In this document: in pieces, positions 48,841 to 60,500 of the stretch
Layout of the letters: each line of letters opens with the position of its first letter
How positions within the stretch are numbered: position 1 is the first letter of the stretch
Assembly (NCBI GenBank): GCA_964247055.1
Contig: OZ176058.1
Span: 3,286,001-3,350,000, forward strand
Direction: 5' to 3'
Source of the DNA: Paragordius varius
Taxonomy: Eukaryota; Nematomorpha
Length of the DNA: 64,000 nucleotides
Position numbers and translations under genes: made by a program
The notes under the pieces: generated by a model
What the model was told of the DNA's origin: nothing
The model's database searches: none
The model's input: the letters and a program-made list of their open reading frames with translations, nothing else

Positions 48841-49720
48841 TTTTTTTGGTTATGATTTGGAAAGTTAATTATTGATTATAAATATATGGTACATTGACTT
48901 CTACATATTCCTTCTCGAGTAAATATGCATATCATGCCGCCAAAAACTTATTGAATTTTACGGAAAACCAATCTTTAATTAAATACGTCATCAAAATCAT
49001 TAAAGCGCTACTCTGCGAGGGCATACTTCATTGATGTAAAGTTGCATTAGTCAGATGGCGCCTAGGTCATACGAAAGAATTTTTCATTAAAGTTATTTAA
49101 AGGTGCTCTCACTGGTTTTGTATGAGACGAAGCTTCATATAAATTTTTCACCTTACCCTATCTTCTAGCAAATTCCGGCTGATATTCGTTAAACGCAGGA
49201 TTCAAATGAATCATTTGTTGGCAATGGCGTTTTATATTAACGGTTTCACCGGGTTTCAAACGTTCAATATCGATTTGGTCTAACGAGATAAAGAACAAGA
49301 TCTTCTTACCTTAGCAATTTGGTATTGGTGTTGATGGATTGGCTAGGCAGGGTAATAGCACGATTTTTCCGCTTTGGGTTCCCAAAATAAGGGGTTCCCT
49401 CGTCCCCATTAGATTCAATAATGATTTCTTTTTCGTTAATACATAATATTTTTTTGATTCCGATTATACGTTCATTCAGTGTGAGACCCTTTCAAATTTA
49501 TTGTTTTTTCACATTGGAGCTTAATATCTATCGATTGTTTTTTGCGACACATGTAAAGCTTTTGCCAATCGCCTTTGTGTTTGAATTAATTCATCATTAT
49601 ATTTAAACCGTATGGTCCTTTTTGCAATTGTAAGGTGTACCAGAGCGCCCCCTCTTTACTTAGAAATTACATGTTTCCCCGAAACAATGACTTTCAACAA
49701 CCTTTTTATATTCTGATGAC
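48813..49720 (-). pseudogene. Degenerate mariner-family transposon with transposase remnant
   Basis: Reading the - strand from about 49720 to 48860, pieces of mariner transposase appear in the family's order: the helix-turn-helix IQTQRRLAKALHVSQKTI; NGDEGTPYFGNPKRK around the first catalytic Asp (family form TGDEKWIYFENPKRK); ERLKPGETVNIKRHCQQ; SSHTKPVRAPLNNF; APSD with the third catalytic Asp; and TSMKYALAE. The frame changes at least once and several in-frame stops occur, so it is dead. At the 3' end, TTAGGTGTAGAAATAGC at 48813 after a TA resembles the canonical mariner terminal repeat (TTAGGTTGGTGCAAAAG). I could not find the partner repeat at the high-coordinate end, which seems lost along with the N-terminal codons. 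Confidence 0.9.
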
Positions 49721-49798
49721 AATGGGTGCCGCAATCATTTTTGTTAGTCATAAAATTTGACTTGATTACTGAATGATAAAAGCAAGACGCTATATATA

Positions 49799-50110
49799 TA
49801 TCATTTACAGTTCAAATTCACCCTTAAACAATTCAAATTCACCCTTGAACAATTAAAATTCACCCTCAAATAAATAACATGTTTTTTAAGATTAAAAATT
49901 ACCTATATTTTAATATATTTTTAAAAAATAAAATTTTTTTTTAAATTAAAATAATACTGAAAAAAATAATTAATTATGCCATAAAGATATATTTTATATT
50001 AATAATGAGTTATATTAGTTCAAAAACATATAATTTATTTTTAGGGTGAATTTGAATTGTTCGAGGGTGAATTTGAATTGTTCGAGGGTGAATTTGAACT
50101 GTAAATGGTA
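49799..50110. mobile_element. Family B element, well preserved
   Basis: TATCATTTACAGTTCAAATT to GAACTGTAAATGGTA. Three units left, three right. The family centre AATAATGAGTTATATTAGTT is intact. Confidence 0.85.
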
Positions 50111-50570
50111 TATATTGACATACTCAAATGTGAAATGAACAAAATACGATCAGAAAATCTTAGCTAAACCGCTAATAACTTATGATTACACTTGGTGTTT
50201 AGAGAATAATATGCTGATCAACGTGTAAAATACGACTAAATATTATTATTTTCAGAATAATACTAGGTTCGGGTTAGTATATATTCAGCTTTGCGATAAT
50301 TTAAAAAATTATAAGTAGCATACTTTGTAAGAAATATCAACCACAAAACCTGGTATAATCTTTTATATTACCTATAGCAAAAATTACTGTCATTCTATTT
50401 TAAAATAACCCAAAGTATTTATACTTATTTACCATGCTTCTCCTAATAACTAATTGTTTTCTAATTGAAAAATGTATTAAAATTTTAGCCCAGTAAGTAA
50501 AGACTGGATATAAAAATTAAAAAATAGATGACCTTCAAAATATAAGGTTACAAGCTTATTTGTTTCTCAA
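50111..50570. other. Intergenic, unassigned
   Basis: No gene or element seen between the family B copy and the tandem duplication. Confidence 0.5.
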
Positions 50571-50891
50571 AGAGTTGCCACGCGGATCCATTAATATTTG
50601 CAATATATTTTTCTGCCATGAAACCAACTTTTTTATCTTAACAAAAAAATATTTTTCTAAATCTAAAAAACACGAATTTGCACAAATTTGTTATCATAAT
50701 TTATAATTATATATTTTCGAATTTTGTATTAATTCTTATTATTATTTTCTTTTGTTTTAGTCTATCCATTGAATAAGATACTCTCCTGTATCAAAAATTT
50801 TGGATATAGTTTAAATTTAATAAATTTTACGCGAATTCAAATTATTATTTTAACATAAATATACACGAATTTGCACAAATTTGTTTATAAC

Positions 50892-50897
50892 ATTTAT
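50892..50897 (-). terminator. Poly(A) signal of GGY copy 1
   Basis: AATAAA on the - strand, shortly past the stop codon at 50941, conserved in both duplicates. Confidence 0.6.
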
Positions 50898-50940
50898 TTT
50901 TGACTAGTATATAAAGTAAAAAATCTATTCATTTTCACAT

Positions 50941-51607
50941 TTATCCATAATAGGTGCTAAATGGTGTAGGGTAAGAATATGCGCCGCCATAGCCGCCATA
51001 CCCATATGGGCTGTATCCACCATATCCTCCGTATGGGCTATAACCGCCATACCCACCATATGGTGAATATCCGCCATAACCCCCATACCCCCCATATAAG
51101 CCGCCATAACCCGCTCCATAGTATTGAGCATTTACTTCCAAGTTACGCGTCATCAGGCTAAGCAAGAGTAGGCCAAATAAAAAGGTAGAAATCTATTTTA
51201 GAAAAAACAAGTATAAATAAAAGTTTGTTAAAAAATATGTGTACAGTCTCAACAATGATTGCACCTCGGCGGAAAATTAACAATAAAAATTTCTTATTTC
51301 TGAAAAAATTTCTTATTTCTGAAAAAAATTTCTGAAAATATTGGCAACCAAGTTTGGTATTTTTTAAATCTAAGTCATTTGTTTTTAAGATTTCTGTGTT
51401 TAAAATTTCTGTGACTTTTTTTGGAATAAAAGCGGCGTAAAAATGGTATTAAATACCAAAAGCGCGTGTCCAGTGCTAACAATGAAATGGAAATTTTTTT
51501 GAAGTTGCGGGTATTAAATACGCTATTTAAACCTTTAACAAAAGCAAAACATTTGTAGTTACAGAACTAAAATAATATATTACCATTTTGGCAAGATTAG
51601 AATTCAT
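50941..51607 (-). CDS. Gly/Tyr-rich secreted peptide, copy 1, 2 exons, 91 aa
   Basis: Exon 1 is 51584-51607 (MNSNLAKM) and exon 2 is 50941-51192, joined in phase 0 across a 391-bp intron. Spliced, the start reads MNSNLAKMISTFLFGLLLL and then SLMTRNLEVNAQ, a clear signal peptide with probable cleavage before the QYYG region. Without exon 1 the peptide would lack its signal, which supports this model. The mature part is almost only Gly, Tyr, Ser and Pro, built on a nine-residue unit YSPYGGYGG repeated three times. Such GGY peptides occur as nematode nlp/cnc-type antimicrobial peptides and as cuticle or silk-like structural peptides; homology is not demonstrable from composition. TATATAAG lies 120 bp upstream of the ATG, and AATAAA 44 bp past the stop. 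Confidence 0.8.
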
Positions 51608-51726
51608 TTTGATAACAAAGGCAGTAGTAAGATATGATGTTACTTAATAGTTGGCACGTTGGAAATATATATATTAAATCGTGGGTAAAATTGAAGAAAA
51701 GATAAATTTAATAGTAAATTTTGTGC

Positions 51727-51734
51727 CTTATATA
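51727..51734 (-). promoter_or_regulatory. TATA box of GGY copy 1
   Basis: TATATAAG on the - strand, about 120 bp upstream of the ATG, conserved at the matching place in the second copy. Confidence 0.6.
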
Positions 51735-52654
51735 CTTTTTATTTTTTACTTAAAAATCAACCAATTTTTGCATCTCAATGCATTACGAGGTCACTCTTTC
51801 ATAACTAACTACGATACATTCGAATTTGCTTAAACAAAACAACAATATTTTATAAATTGTTACATAATAAAGAATGTCTCAATGTAACAAAACATTAGAT
51901 TTGACTATTAACTTTACGCTTAGTTTGTATTATCATTAAAATTCACTTTTTTATAAAGGCTCAAATTTGGGTATTGAACAAATTTTTTTTAAACTATAGT
52001 TAACAGTTTAGGAAATAGGTTTTACATAATAATGTTTGAAAAATTATTAAAAAGTATACAAAAGGTCAGTCAAACCCATTATTAATATATCCGAATACTT
52101 CAGTTAATCTATTTAAGTTTTTAAACTTGTAAGCGTTGAAATAAATTAATTTCTAAATTGTTTAAGGCCATTATTAATTTTAACTAACTAAAATTATAGT
52201 TTAATGGCGGACAAAGCGATGTTTTAAGCCCTTTTACCAGCAAATCAATTAGTATGAAATTAAATATTATATCAATTTTTCTCCATGAAATATTAAGCTA
52301 TATGACCAATTTTGGGGATGATAATTTATTCGCCCTTCAAAAAGCGGAAAATGATTGAAAAGAGTTGCCACGCGGATCCATAAATATCTGCTATACTTTT
52401 CTGCCATGAAACCCACTTTATCTTAAATGTATTTTTTCCGCAATCTAAAAAAATTTTTTTTTGTTATCATAATTTATAATTATATTTTTTCGAATTTTGT
52501 TTTGATTATATCTTATTTTCTTTTGTTTTAGTTAATCCATTGAAAAAGATACTCTTATGTATCGAAAATTTTGGATATATAATAAATTGTACGCGAATTT
52601 AAATTATTATTTTAACATAAATATACATGAATTTGCACAAATTTGGTTATAACA

Positions 52655-52660
52655 TTTATT
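52655..52660 (-). terminator. Poly(A) signal of GGY copy 2
   Basis: AATAAA on the - strand, shortly past the stop codon at 52707, at the same offset as in copy 1. Confidence 0.6.
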
Positions 52661-52706
52661 TTTGACTAGTATATAAAGTAATAAAAAAATCTATTCATTT
52701 TCACAT

Positions 52707-53386
52707 TTATCCATAATAAGTGCTAAATGGTGTAGGGTAAGAATATGCGCCGCCATAGCCGCCATACCCATATGGGCTATATCCACCATATCCTCCGTAT
52801 GGGCTATAACCGCCATATCCACCATATGGTGAATATCCGCCATAACCCCCATACCCCCCATATAAACCGCCATAACCTGATCCATAGTATTGAGCATTTA
52901 CTTCCAAGTTACGCGTCATCAGGCTAAGCAAGAGTAGGCCAAATAAAAAGGTAGAAATCTATTTTAGAAAAAACAAGTATAAAATTTAAAAGTTTTTAAA
53001 AATATGTGTACAATCTCAAATACGATTATAGGGCGAAAAATTAACCAAAAAATTTCTTATTTCTGAAAAAAATTTCTGAAAATGGTGGTAATCGATTCGA
53101 AAAAATTTGTTTCGTATTTTTTAAATAATGAATTATTTTGATACCATATATATTTTTTGAAACAGTCATTTATGTCATTTGTTTTTAAAATTTCTGTGAC
53201 TTTTTTTAAATTAGGGCGGCGTAAATTGTATTTATACCAAAAGCACCAGTCCAGTGCAATGAAAAGAAAATATTTTTAAAGGTGCGGGTATATTAAATAC
53301 GCTATTTAAACCTTTAACAAAAGCAAAACATTTGTAGTTAGAGAACTAAAATAATATATTACCATTTTGGCGAGATTAGAATTCAT
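52707..53386 (-). CDS. Gly/Tyr-rich secreted peptide, copy 2, 2 exons, 91 aa
   Basis: A tandem duplicate of the copy 1.8 kb to its left. Exon 1 is 53363-53386 and exon 2 is 52707-52958, with the intron 404 bp long. The product differs from copy 1 at one residue that I can see (YYGSGYGG against YYGAGYGG); the other coding differences are silent, while intron and flanks carry many substitutions and indels. Signal peptide, repeat unit, TATA box and poly(A) signal are all kept. This pattern suggests that both copies are functional and under purifying selection. Role unknown; a secreted antimicrobial or structural peptide is the plausible range. Confidence 0.8.
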
Positions 53387-53501
53387 TTTGATAACAAGGG
53401 CAGTATTAAGATATGATGTTAATTAATAGTTGGCACGTTAAAATTATATATTAAACCGTGAGTAAAATTGAAGTAAAGATAATTTGATAGTAAATTTTTG
53501 C

Positions 53502-53509
53502 CTTATATA
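53502..53509 (-). promoter_or_regulatory. TATA box of GGY copy 2
   Basis: TATATAAG on the - strand, 116 bp upstream of the ATG, in the block conserved between the two duplicates. Confidence 0.6.
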
Positions 53510-54133
53510 CTTTTTGTTTTTTGCTTAAAAATCAACCAATTTTTGCATCTCAATGCATTACGAGGTCACTCTTTCATAATTAGGATTGAATTTGCTTAAC
53601 CAAAACAACAATAATTTGTGAATTGTAACATAATAAAGAATGTCTCAATGTAACAAAACATTAGATTTGACTATTAACTTTACGCTTAGTTTGTATTATC
53701 ATTAAAATTCACTTTTTATATAGGCTTTAAATTTGGGTATTTAAAAAAAATTTTTTAGGTGTTTTAAACTATAGTTTAAAAGCAGTTTGGCAAATAGGTT
53801 TTACATAATAATGTTTGTTTTAAATATTATTGAAAAGTATAACGAATAGTCAGTTAAAACCCAAAGTCATTTATATATATCCGAATACTTCAGTTAACCT
53901 ATTTAAGTTTTTACACTTGTAAGCGTTGAATTAGATTAATTTCTAAATTGTATTTTATAAAACACTAATTTTATCTAACTAAAATTATAGTTTAATGGCG
54001 GACAAAGCGATGTTTTAAGCCCTTTAACCAGCAAAGCCAATTAATGCGAAATTATCAATTTTTCTGCATGAAATATTAATCTTTAAGAACAATTTTGCGG
54101 TGATAATTTCCTTCAAAAAGCGGAAAATGATCG

Positions 54134-54995
54134 AATTGGCTTAAATGTTTTATGGTTTAAAAATTAATACAGGAATTTCGATAAAACCATATATTTATGG
54201 ACCTTTAAAATAATAATTTCCGTAAACTCATTATTAAAATAATTGCGAAACTATTGATAATAATAGTTCCTTTATTCCCTCTCTCTATAAGTATTTATTT
54301 TTATTCAAAATAAATAATCAACAAATTGGATAAAGGATGAAAAAAACCAATATTTTTCCTCGAAAAACGCCACATTTAGACCCCTATATTTTTTTCCATA
54401 AATTATATAATTACGATTGTAGAATACAGAACTGATTGTCAGCAATTTATATATCTAATAATGCAATGCTTTATTATTTAAATCTAAAATCATTTTACAA
54501 GTAGAGTGCGGTCTTAATGCTTTTTTTGCAATTTGATATAAAATTTAAATTTGCTGTAATTTTTGCAAAATGTGTCGTACAAAGTTACAAATCATTTGTC
54601 TGTATTATGCTGCCCCTTAAGAAAAGAATTTTTTTTAAACACAACTGGTTTAAGGAATGTTAGGGCCGAATAAAAGAGCCGGTTTATCAGATATGATGTA
54701 ATCTCAAGAAATTTATGGATAATAATTTAATTTTTTTTATCATTCCAATTAAGTGTTAATAGAAAACTTCTTATTATGATCATTGTCGTATAAAATAAAT
54801 TAAACCTATTACAACACGATAAAATGTGATTTTTTACTTGTTATAAAATTTTATCAATCAAGTAAATTAAGCATTTTGATTATTTGTTTGTATATATATA
54901 TATATATGGGTGATGTCATTATTAATTTTTTTGAAAAAAGAGGCAGTTTTATATTAAATTATAAATAAAAATTGCTAAAATTATCTCTGATTAAT
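54134..54995. other. Intergenic, mostly unassigned
   Basis: A weak family A fragment occurs near 54330-54430 (ATAATTACGATTGTAGAATAC). Otherwise AT-rich with no gene. Confidence 0.5.
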
Positions 54996-55194
54996 TACAG
55001 TATGACTAAGTATACATTGCTAGAAAGTTATTAATTTTTACCAAATAGTAAATATAACAAAGGGCAGTAATATTATTGGTTAATAATAGCAAAATGTGAA
55101 AAAAATAACTATAAAGCCAATAAAACTGCCCTTTGTTGTTTTTACTATTTGGCAATATTTACTAACTTTCTAGCAATGTATGCTTAATATTGTA
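54996..55194. mobile_element. Family C palindromic element, full length
   Basis: TACAGTATGACTAAGTATAC to CTAGCAATGTATGCTTAATA. Arms TTTACCAAATAG and CTATTTGGCAAT, and AACAAAGGGCAGTAATATTA facing CTGCCCTTTGTTG. The best example of the family. Confidence 0.8.
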
Positions 55195-55609
55195 TTTTAA
55201 TTTCGATAATAGCTGGCTTATTTAAAACATATAAACATAACAAATATAATGATCATGAACTATATTAAAAGTCTCATTGAATATAAAAATATTAGAATGC
55301 GAATTATTGTGCAAAGATTTTTTATTTAAACTCTCAAACCAATTTTCATTTATACTTATACACTTTGTCTTCTCACAAAGGAATCTTTTTAGTAGCTGTG
55401 TTTAAATTTTTGGTTGATTCACCTATATAATTTCATATTTAAAAATTATTTTAAAAAAATATAATGATTATAATAAAATTTTAAAAATGACAAATTAGTC
55501 CATTATAAGATTATCTTTAAATGATTTCATTTTAAAAAACCATCAAATGATTACTTGCTTAAAAGTTATATTTCTACTATAGTATGCTTTTTAACGTTTT
55601 AGTTTAGCA

Positions 55610-55719
55610 TACCATTTTTCAGTCATAACCAAAACTTTCTCCAAACGCAACATTTTTTTGAGCGACAACTAAAAAAATGCTGAGTCGGTTTAAAAATATG
55701 TTACGACTAAAAAATGATA
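55610..55719. mobile_element. Family I element
   Basis: TACCATTTTTCAGTCATAAC to TTACGACTAAAAAATGATA, with AAACGCAACATTTTTTTGAG in the arm. Confidence 0.65.
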
Positions 55720-56254
55720 TATCATAATTATTATTCATAATATCGTGCTTTTAACTTTTGAATATATCATTATAAAATAATTTATTTTGAGAGCATTCGG
55801 CCTTTGGCAAAATATATGTTATTAATTTTTGGAATTTTTTGATATGGAGTAATATTGACCCTTGAATTTTTATTCAAGTATTTTATATCCCGATTTTGTG
55901 CATAGAAAGTTTTTTGGCAAAAAATTTAGCATTTAAAAAGTTGAGACTTAAAAAAGCGTCAAATGTAAAATTTTTTACGTAAGATTAATTTTAATTAGTA
56001 ATTTTAATATATTTTCAGCAATCGAATTTTTCGGCGGGTTCACGGAATAGATAAATTTAGCATATTTTTATATACATTTTACTTATATATGAGCAGAGTT
56101 CTAAAAATCACCCTCATTTGCCACCCGATTTCAATAGGTTAATTAGCCAAAAAATATCAAATAAACAGTTTATAGCATAAACAAAGGTTTTAATTACATA
56201 TAAAACCTAAATTATATACATAAATATTTTCCAAAGTAATTTTATCCATATTTT

Positions 56255-56515
56255 ATATTTGTCAAGTGTGCATACACCACACTTGCAAAATCTTTAAGTT
56301 TCTTGATCATATAAATCTTTATCACCTCCAAATCAAGCTTTTTTTGCTTGACTTAAGTCGTTTAATCCTAATATTCTTATCACATGAAGGGTGGGGTGAG
56401 AAAAAAAACGCACCTGACTTGCAAATCAAGCGTGGCAAGCTGAGCAAGTTTACTTAATCCAACAAGTTTACACTTGATGATCAGTGACTTTAGTCAAGTC
56501 TTTTGCTTATGAATG
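56255..56515. repeat. Inverted-repeat region rich in CAAGT/ACTTG
   Basis: GTCAAGTGTGCATACACCAC and repeated ACTTGCAAA, GCTTGACTTAAGTC and TACACTTGATGATCAG in both orientations suggest a decayed palindromic element. No second copy in the window. Confidence 0.4.
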
Positions 56516-56879
56516 TAACATTTTTTTGCCATCCAATTCGAATTTTAAGGAAATTATTTTAAAATTGCAAGTTGTTTCAAAGGGCATGTGCTCGGCTGTT
56601 GTTGGATATTCTACAAAAGAGAAAATTATAATTTTAATTTAGCTTGCCAGCTAACATTCAAATTGTGCTAAAACATTTATACATTTTGAAAGATGTAAAA
56701 TAACTGATTTTTTTATTCAATTCGCCAAAATATAGGATCTTAATTTTTATTTGGCATTTACATACCCTAAACAAATATTATTTTTCAGTAGTTCAAGAGC
56801 CATTTGTGGCCGCTATCGGAAAAAACTACGGGCTCCAATATTTTAAAATTTAAATACATTATATTTTTATTTTTATCAT

Positions 56880-57210
56880 AAAGAGATCTTGTCAAATCAC
56901 TTTATTTCCCTTACGATTTAAGTTTGTGTTAGTTTGGTACCCCAGAAATCTATTAAATAAACTACCGTTATATTGGATTATTTGAACATATGTCCCTGAT
57001 ATATAAAACATTGATTAAAACAAACAGCTAATTTTAGAATCAATAAATACTATGAACTATTTAAAATTGTTTATTTACATTAATCATAATATACATATAT
57101 TTTACTGTAATATTTAGGATTGCACAAATATTGGCGGCAAAAAAATTTAAAAATAGATTTACGATTTTACTTTTAAATTTTTTGATTATGAGCATAAAAG
57201 GCTTAAGGTA
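56880..57210. mobile_element. Family N element, second copy
   Basis: Shares AAACAAACAGCTAAT, GAACTATTTAAAATTGT and TTGGCGGCAAAAAAA with 26470-26951; the tips are decayed. Confidence 0.55.
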
Positions 57211-57537
57211 TATTTTTTAATTTTCTCGATATCTTCGACATAGTCCAATACAGACCTAAACCATAATGATTGTTGATAATAATATAATTTTGCATTATAT
57301 TAGTTTATCGCTTCGATTTTATAAACCGTAAAATGATTAAGGTAAACCAAAGAATCAATTAACAATGTGATAAAAAATATATTTTTTTATAACTAATTAA
57401 AATGAAGAAAAATTTTGTTATGTATTGTCATCTTGACAGTTCTTTATTAGTTAATTAAAATAAAAAATCAATTATTTTTAAAATGAACAGCTTACTTAGT
57501 ATATGTATGAAATCCAGTATGCTCTGATAACCACAAT

Positions 57538-60500
57538 ATGACTTCAACTCTACAGGTTTTAGCCTAATTTTTTAACTTTGATTTATTAGAAAGCTATTGA
57601 TTTGGTAAATAAAGCAACTGAGGAGGATAAAAACAAAAATTATGAGGAAGCTTTGCGCCTTTATCAATTTGCCGTCGAATATTTTTTGCACGCTATAAAA
57701 TGTAAGTGTCCCCATATTACAGTAAAATTGAAATTATACGGACGAAACGTTAAAAAAGATAAATATATTTTTCTAAAAGACAACCATACTTTATTAATCT
57801 TAATTTTTTTAATATAACTCTTAAACTACAAAGTATAATATAGCAATGTATATTAGAAACACTATCAATTAAGTATTTACGATTGTAATTCACTTATTTT
57901 AATAGGGTAAAATGAGGTTTAAAAAAACCATTGTCTTTAAGAAAATATTTGTTTTTATATTTTTAAGTTTTTACTGTCTGTATATTATGTGCGATATAAA
58001 AGATTTCAATATCTTTGTAAAAAATTAATGATCTATCAAAATTTTAAAGTGAAAATCTACCTTAAACTTATATCGATTGGTTATCGGCTTAATATATGAT
58101 TTTCAGCAAGAAATATGGAATTTACCCAATCGAATTTGTTTTTACAATATTATAACACGTTATTTTGATAAAAAAAATTTACAGTAGTTTGCCATATTAA
58201 ATTTTGTTACAAAACTTTTAATTGGGATAAAATATTGATCCAATTTGCTTTAATTTACCAAAATTTTACAGTTATAAGGTAGATAACAACATTTTCAAAT
58301 CTCACATTGTTCTATGCTAAGATTGGGTTTAAAATTTCTTTATAATCAAAAAATTTTATATTGTAAAAAATGTAATTTTTTTAAAATATTGCAAAAAATA
58401 TTTGCTTTTTATTTTTTTTATATATACCATTTACAATTTAATTTCACCCTTAAACAATTCAAATTCACCCTTGAACAATTCAAATTCACCCTTAAACAAT
58501 TCAAATTCACCCTAAAATAAATTATGTGTTTTTAAAGATAAAAAATTACCTATATTTTATATATTTTTAAAAAATAAAAAAAATATTACTGAAAAAATAA
58601 TAAACTATACCATAAGCATATATTTTATAGTAATGATGGGTTATATTAGTTCAAAAACACATAATTTATTTTTAGGGTGAATTTGAACAAGGGTGAATTT
58701 GAATTGTTCAAGGGTGAATTTGAACTGTAAATGGTATATTATTTTAATTTATATATATAAAGACGAAGCACAAAACGATAAATCTAAAGAAACTTTACGT
58801 TCCAAATGCAATGAATACTTGAATAGAGCGGAAAAGTTAAAACATTACATTGCTAAAAATAAAAATAGCCATGCTCATAAAAAACCCATCAAAGCTGGAG
58901 AAAATACCAATACTAGTTCTGCCAAAGAGTTAGTTTTTTGCATAATTTTTTTTAATTCAAATTAAACTTTTAAAAAAGGGGTTTATTTTTTCCAAGATTA
59001 TTTAAAAATGGAGTCAAAAAATATTTTTAAACCTATATTTTTTTCTACTAAATTATATATATACTATTTAGAGTTTAAATTCACTCTTGAACAATTCAAA
59101 TTCACCCTAATAATAAATTATATGTTTTCGAACTAACATAACTCATTAATATGAAATATATTTTCATGGGGCATAGTTTATTATTTTTTCAGGTATTTTT
59201 TTAATTACAAATAAGATTTCAAATTTTTAAAAATATAAAAAAATTCAGGTATTTTTTAATCTTTTAAAAAATATAATTTATTTTAGTTGTTCAGGGGTAT
59301 TTCGAGAAATAAAGACAGATTTTATAAAACCTATAGTACAGGGGTGGATGATATGCGGCCCTCTGAGACTTTGTGTGTGGTTCCCGAAAATCTGGATATT
59401 TATAAAATTTGTATAAATACGCTCATAAAATCTTAGTAAAATCAACATGATCTTAATTAGTTTTACTAATTTTGTCTATTATTCAATTGGAAAGAACAAC
59501 TAGAAAAAATAGTTTATTATATTTGTTTTCATTTTACAATCTTATATTTGCAAATCCCCCTAAAACAAATTACATATACCATTTAAACTTTCTATTTTCA
59601 CCCTTGAACAATTCAAATTTACCCTAAAATAAATTATGTATTTGCTAGTATAAAAATTATCTATATTTTTAGGATTAAATTTTAAAAATCAAATTTTGTT
59701 TAAAATAATACTGAAAACATAATAAATCAGAAAGATAAATTTTTTATTAATAAGGAGTTATATTTGTAAATGATATATATATAAAGTAAGTACAATTATA
59801 TATAAAAATATTAAAAACATAGACCTTAATTAAAGTCAATATATACCATATACACTTCAAATTCACCCTTGTATAATCCAAAATCGCCTTAAAAATAAAT
59901 TATTTGTTTTCGGGCAACTAATATAACTTATCTTTAATATATATTTTTTCTTTATAGCTTAGTTTACTATTTTTTCAGGTATTTTGTTAATTTTAAATGA
60001 AATTTCAAATTTTTTGAAAATATATAAAAATATAGGTAATTTTTAACTTTAAACACATAAATTTTAGGGTAAATTTAAATTGTTCAAGGGGGAATTTAAA
60101 TGTTTAAGGGTGTTGAATTGTTCGAGAGTAAATATGAACTGTAAATGGTATATTTCATATAAATGATGAGTTATATTAACCTGAACACACATAATGTATT
60201 TTCGAGGGTGAATTTGAATTGTTTAAGGGTGAATTTGAAATATTAAAAGGTGAATTCGAATTGTTTAAGGATGAATTTTAATTGTCTAAGGGTGAATTTG
60301 AAATTGTCAAGGGTGAATTTGAATTGTTTAAGGGTGAATTTGAACTCTAAATGGTATATAATGTATTTTTGAGGTGAATTTGAATGTGAATTATAAATTA
60401 TAAATGGTACATATATAAATTTTTTTTTATATTTTAAATATTTTAAATTTTTTTTTTCCAAAAATAAAAAATAGTAAACACAACAATAACAGTGATAAAA

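Larger units (their letters stand above)
50571..52358. repeat. Tandem segmental duplication, left unit
   Basis: Starts AGAGTTGCCACGCGGATCC and ends near GCGGAAAATGATTG. Collinear with 52361-54133 over its whole length, with scattered substitutions and small indels. It carries GGY copy 1. Confidence 0.9.
52361..54133. repeat. Tandem segmental duplication, right unit
   Basis: Starts with the same AGAGTTGCCACGCGGATCC and ends GCGGAAAATGATCG. It abuts the left unit with essentially no spacer and carries GGY copy 2. Confidence 0.9.

Noticed and set aside
49150-49330. Apparent small introns (30 bp) that would join coding-like pieces into a host gene
   Set aside because: The pieces match mariner transposase in order and the joins do not keep the frame, so this is a decayed transposon.
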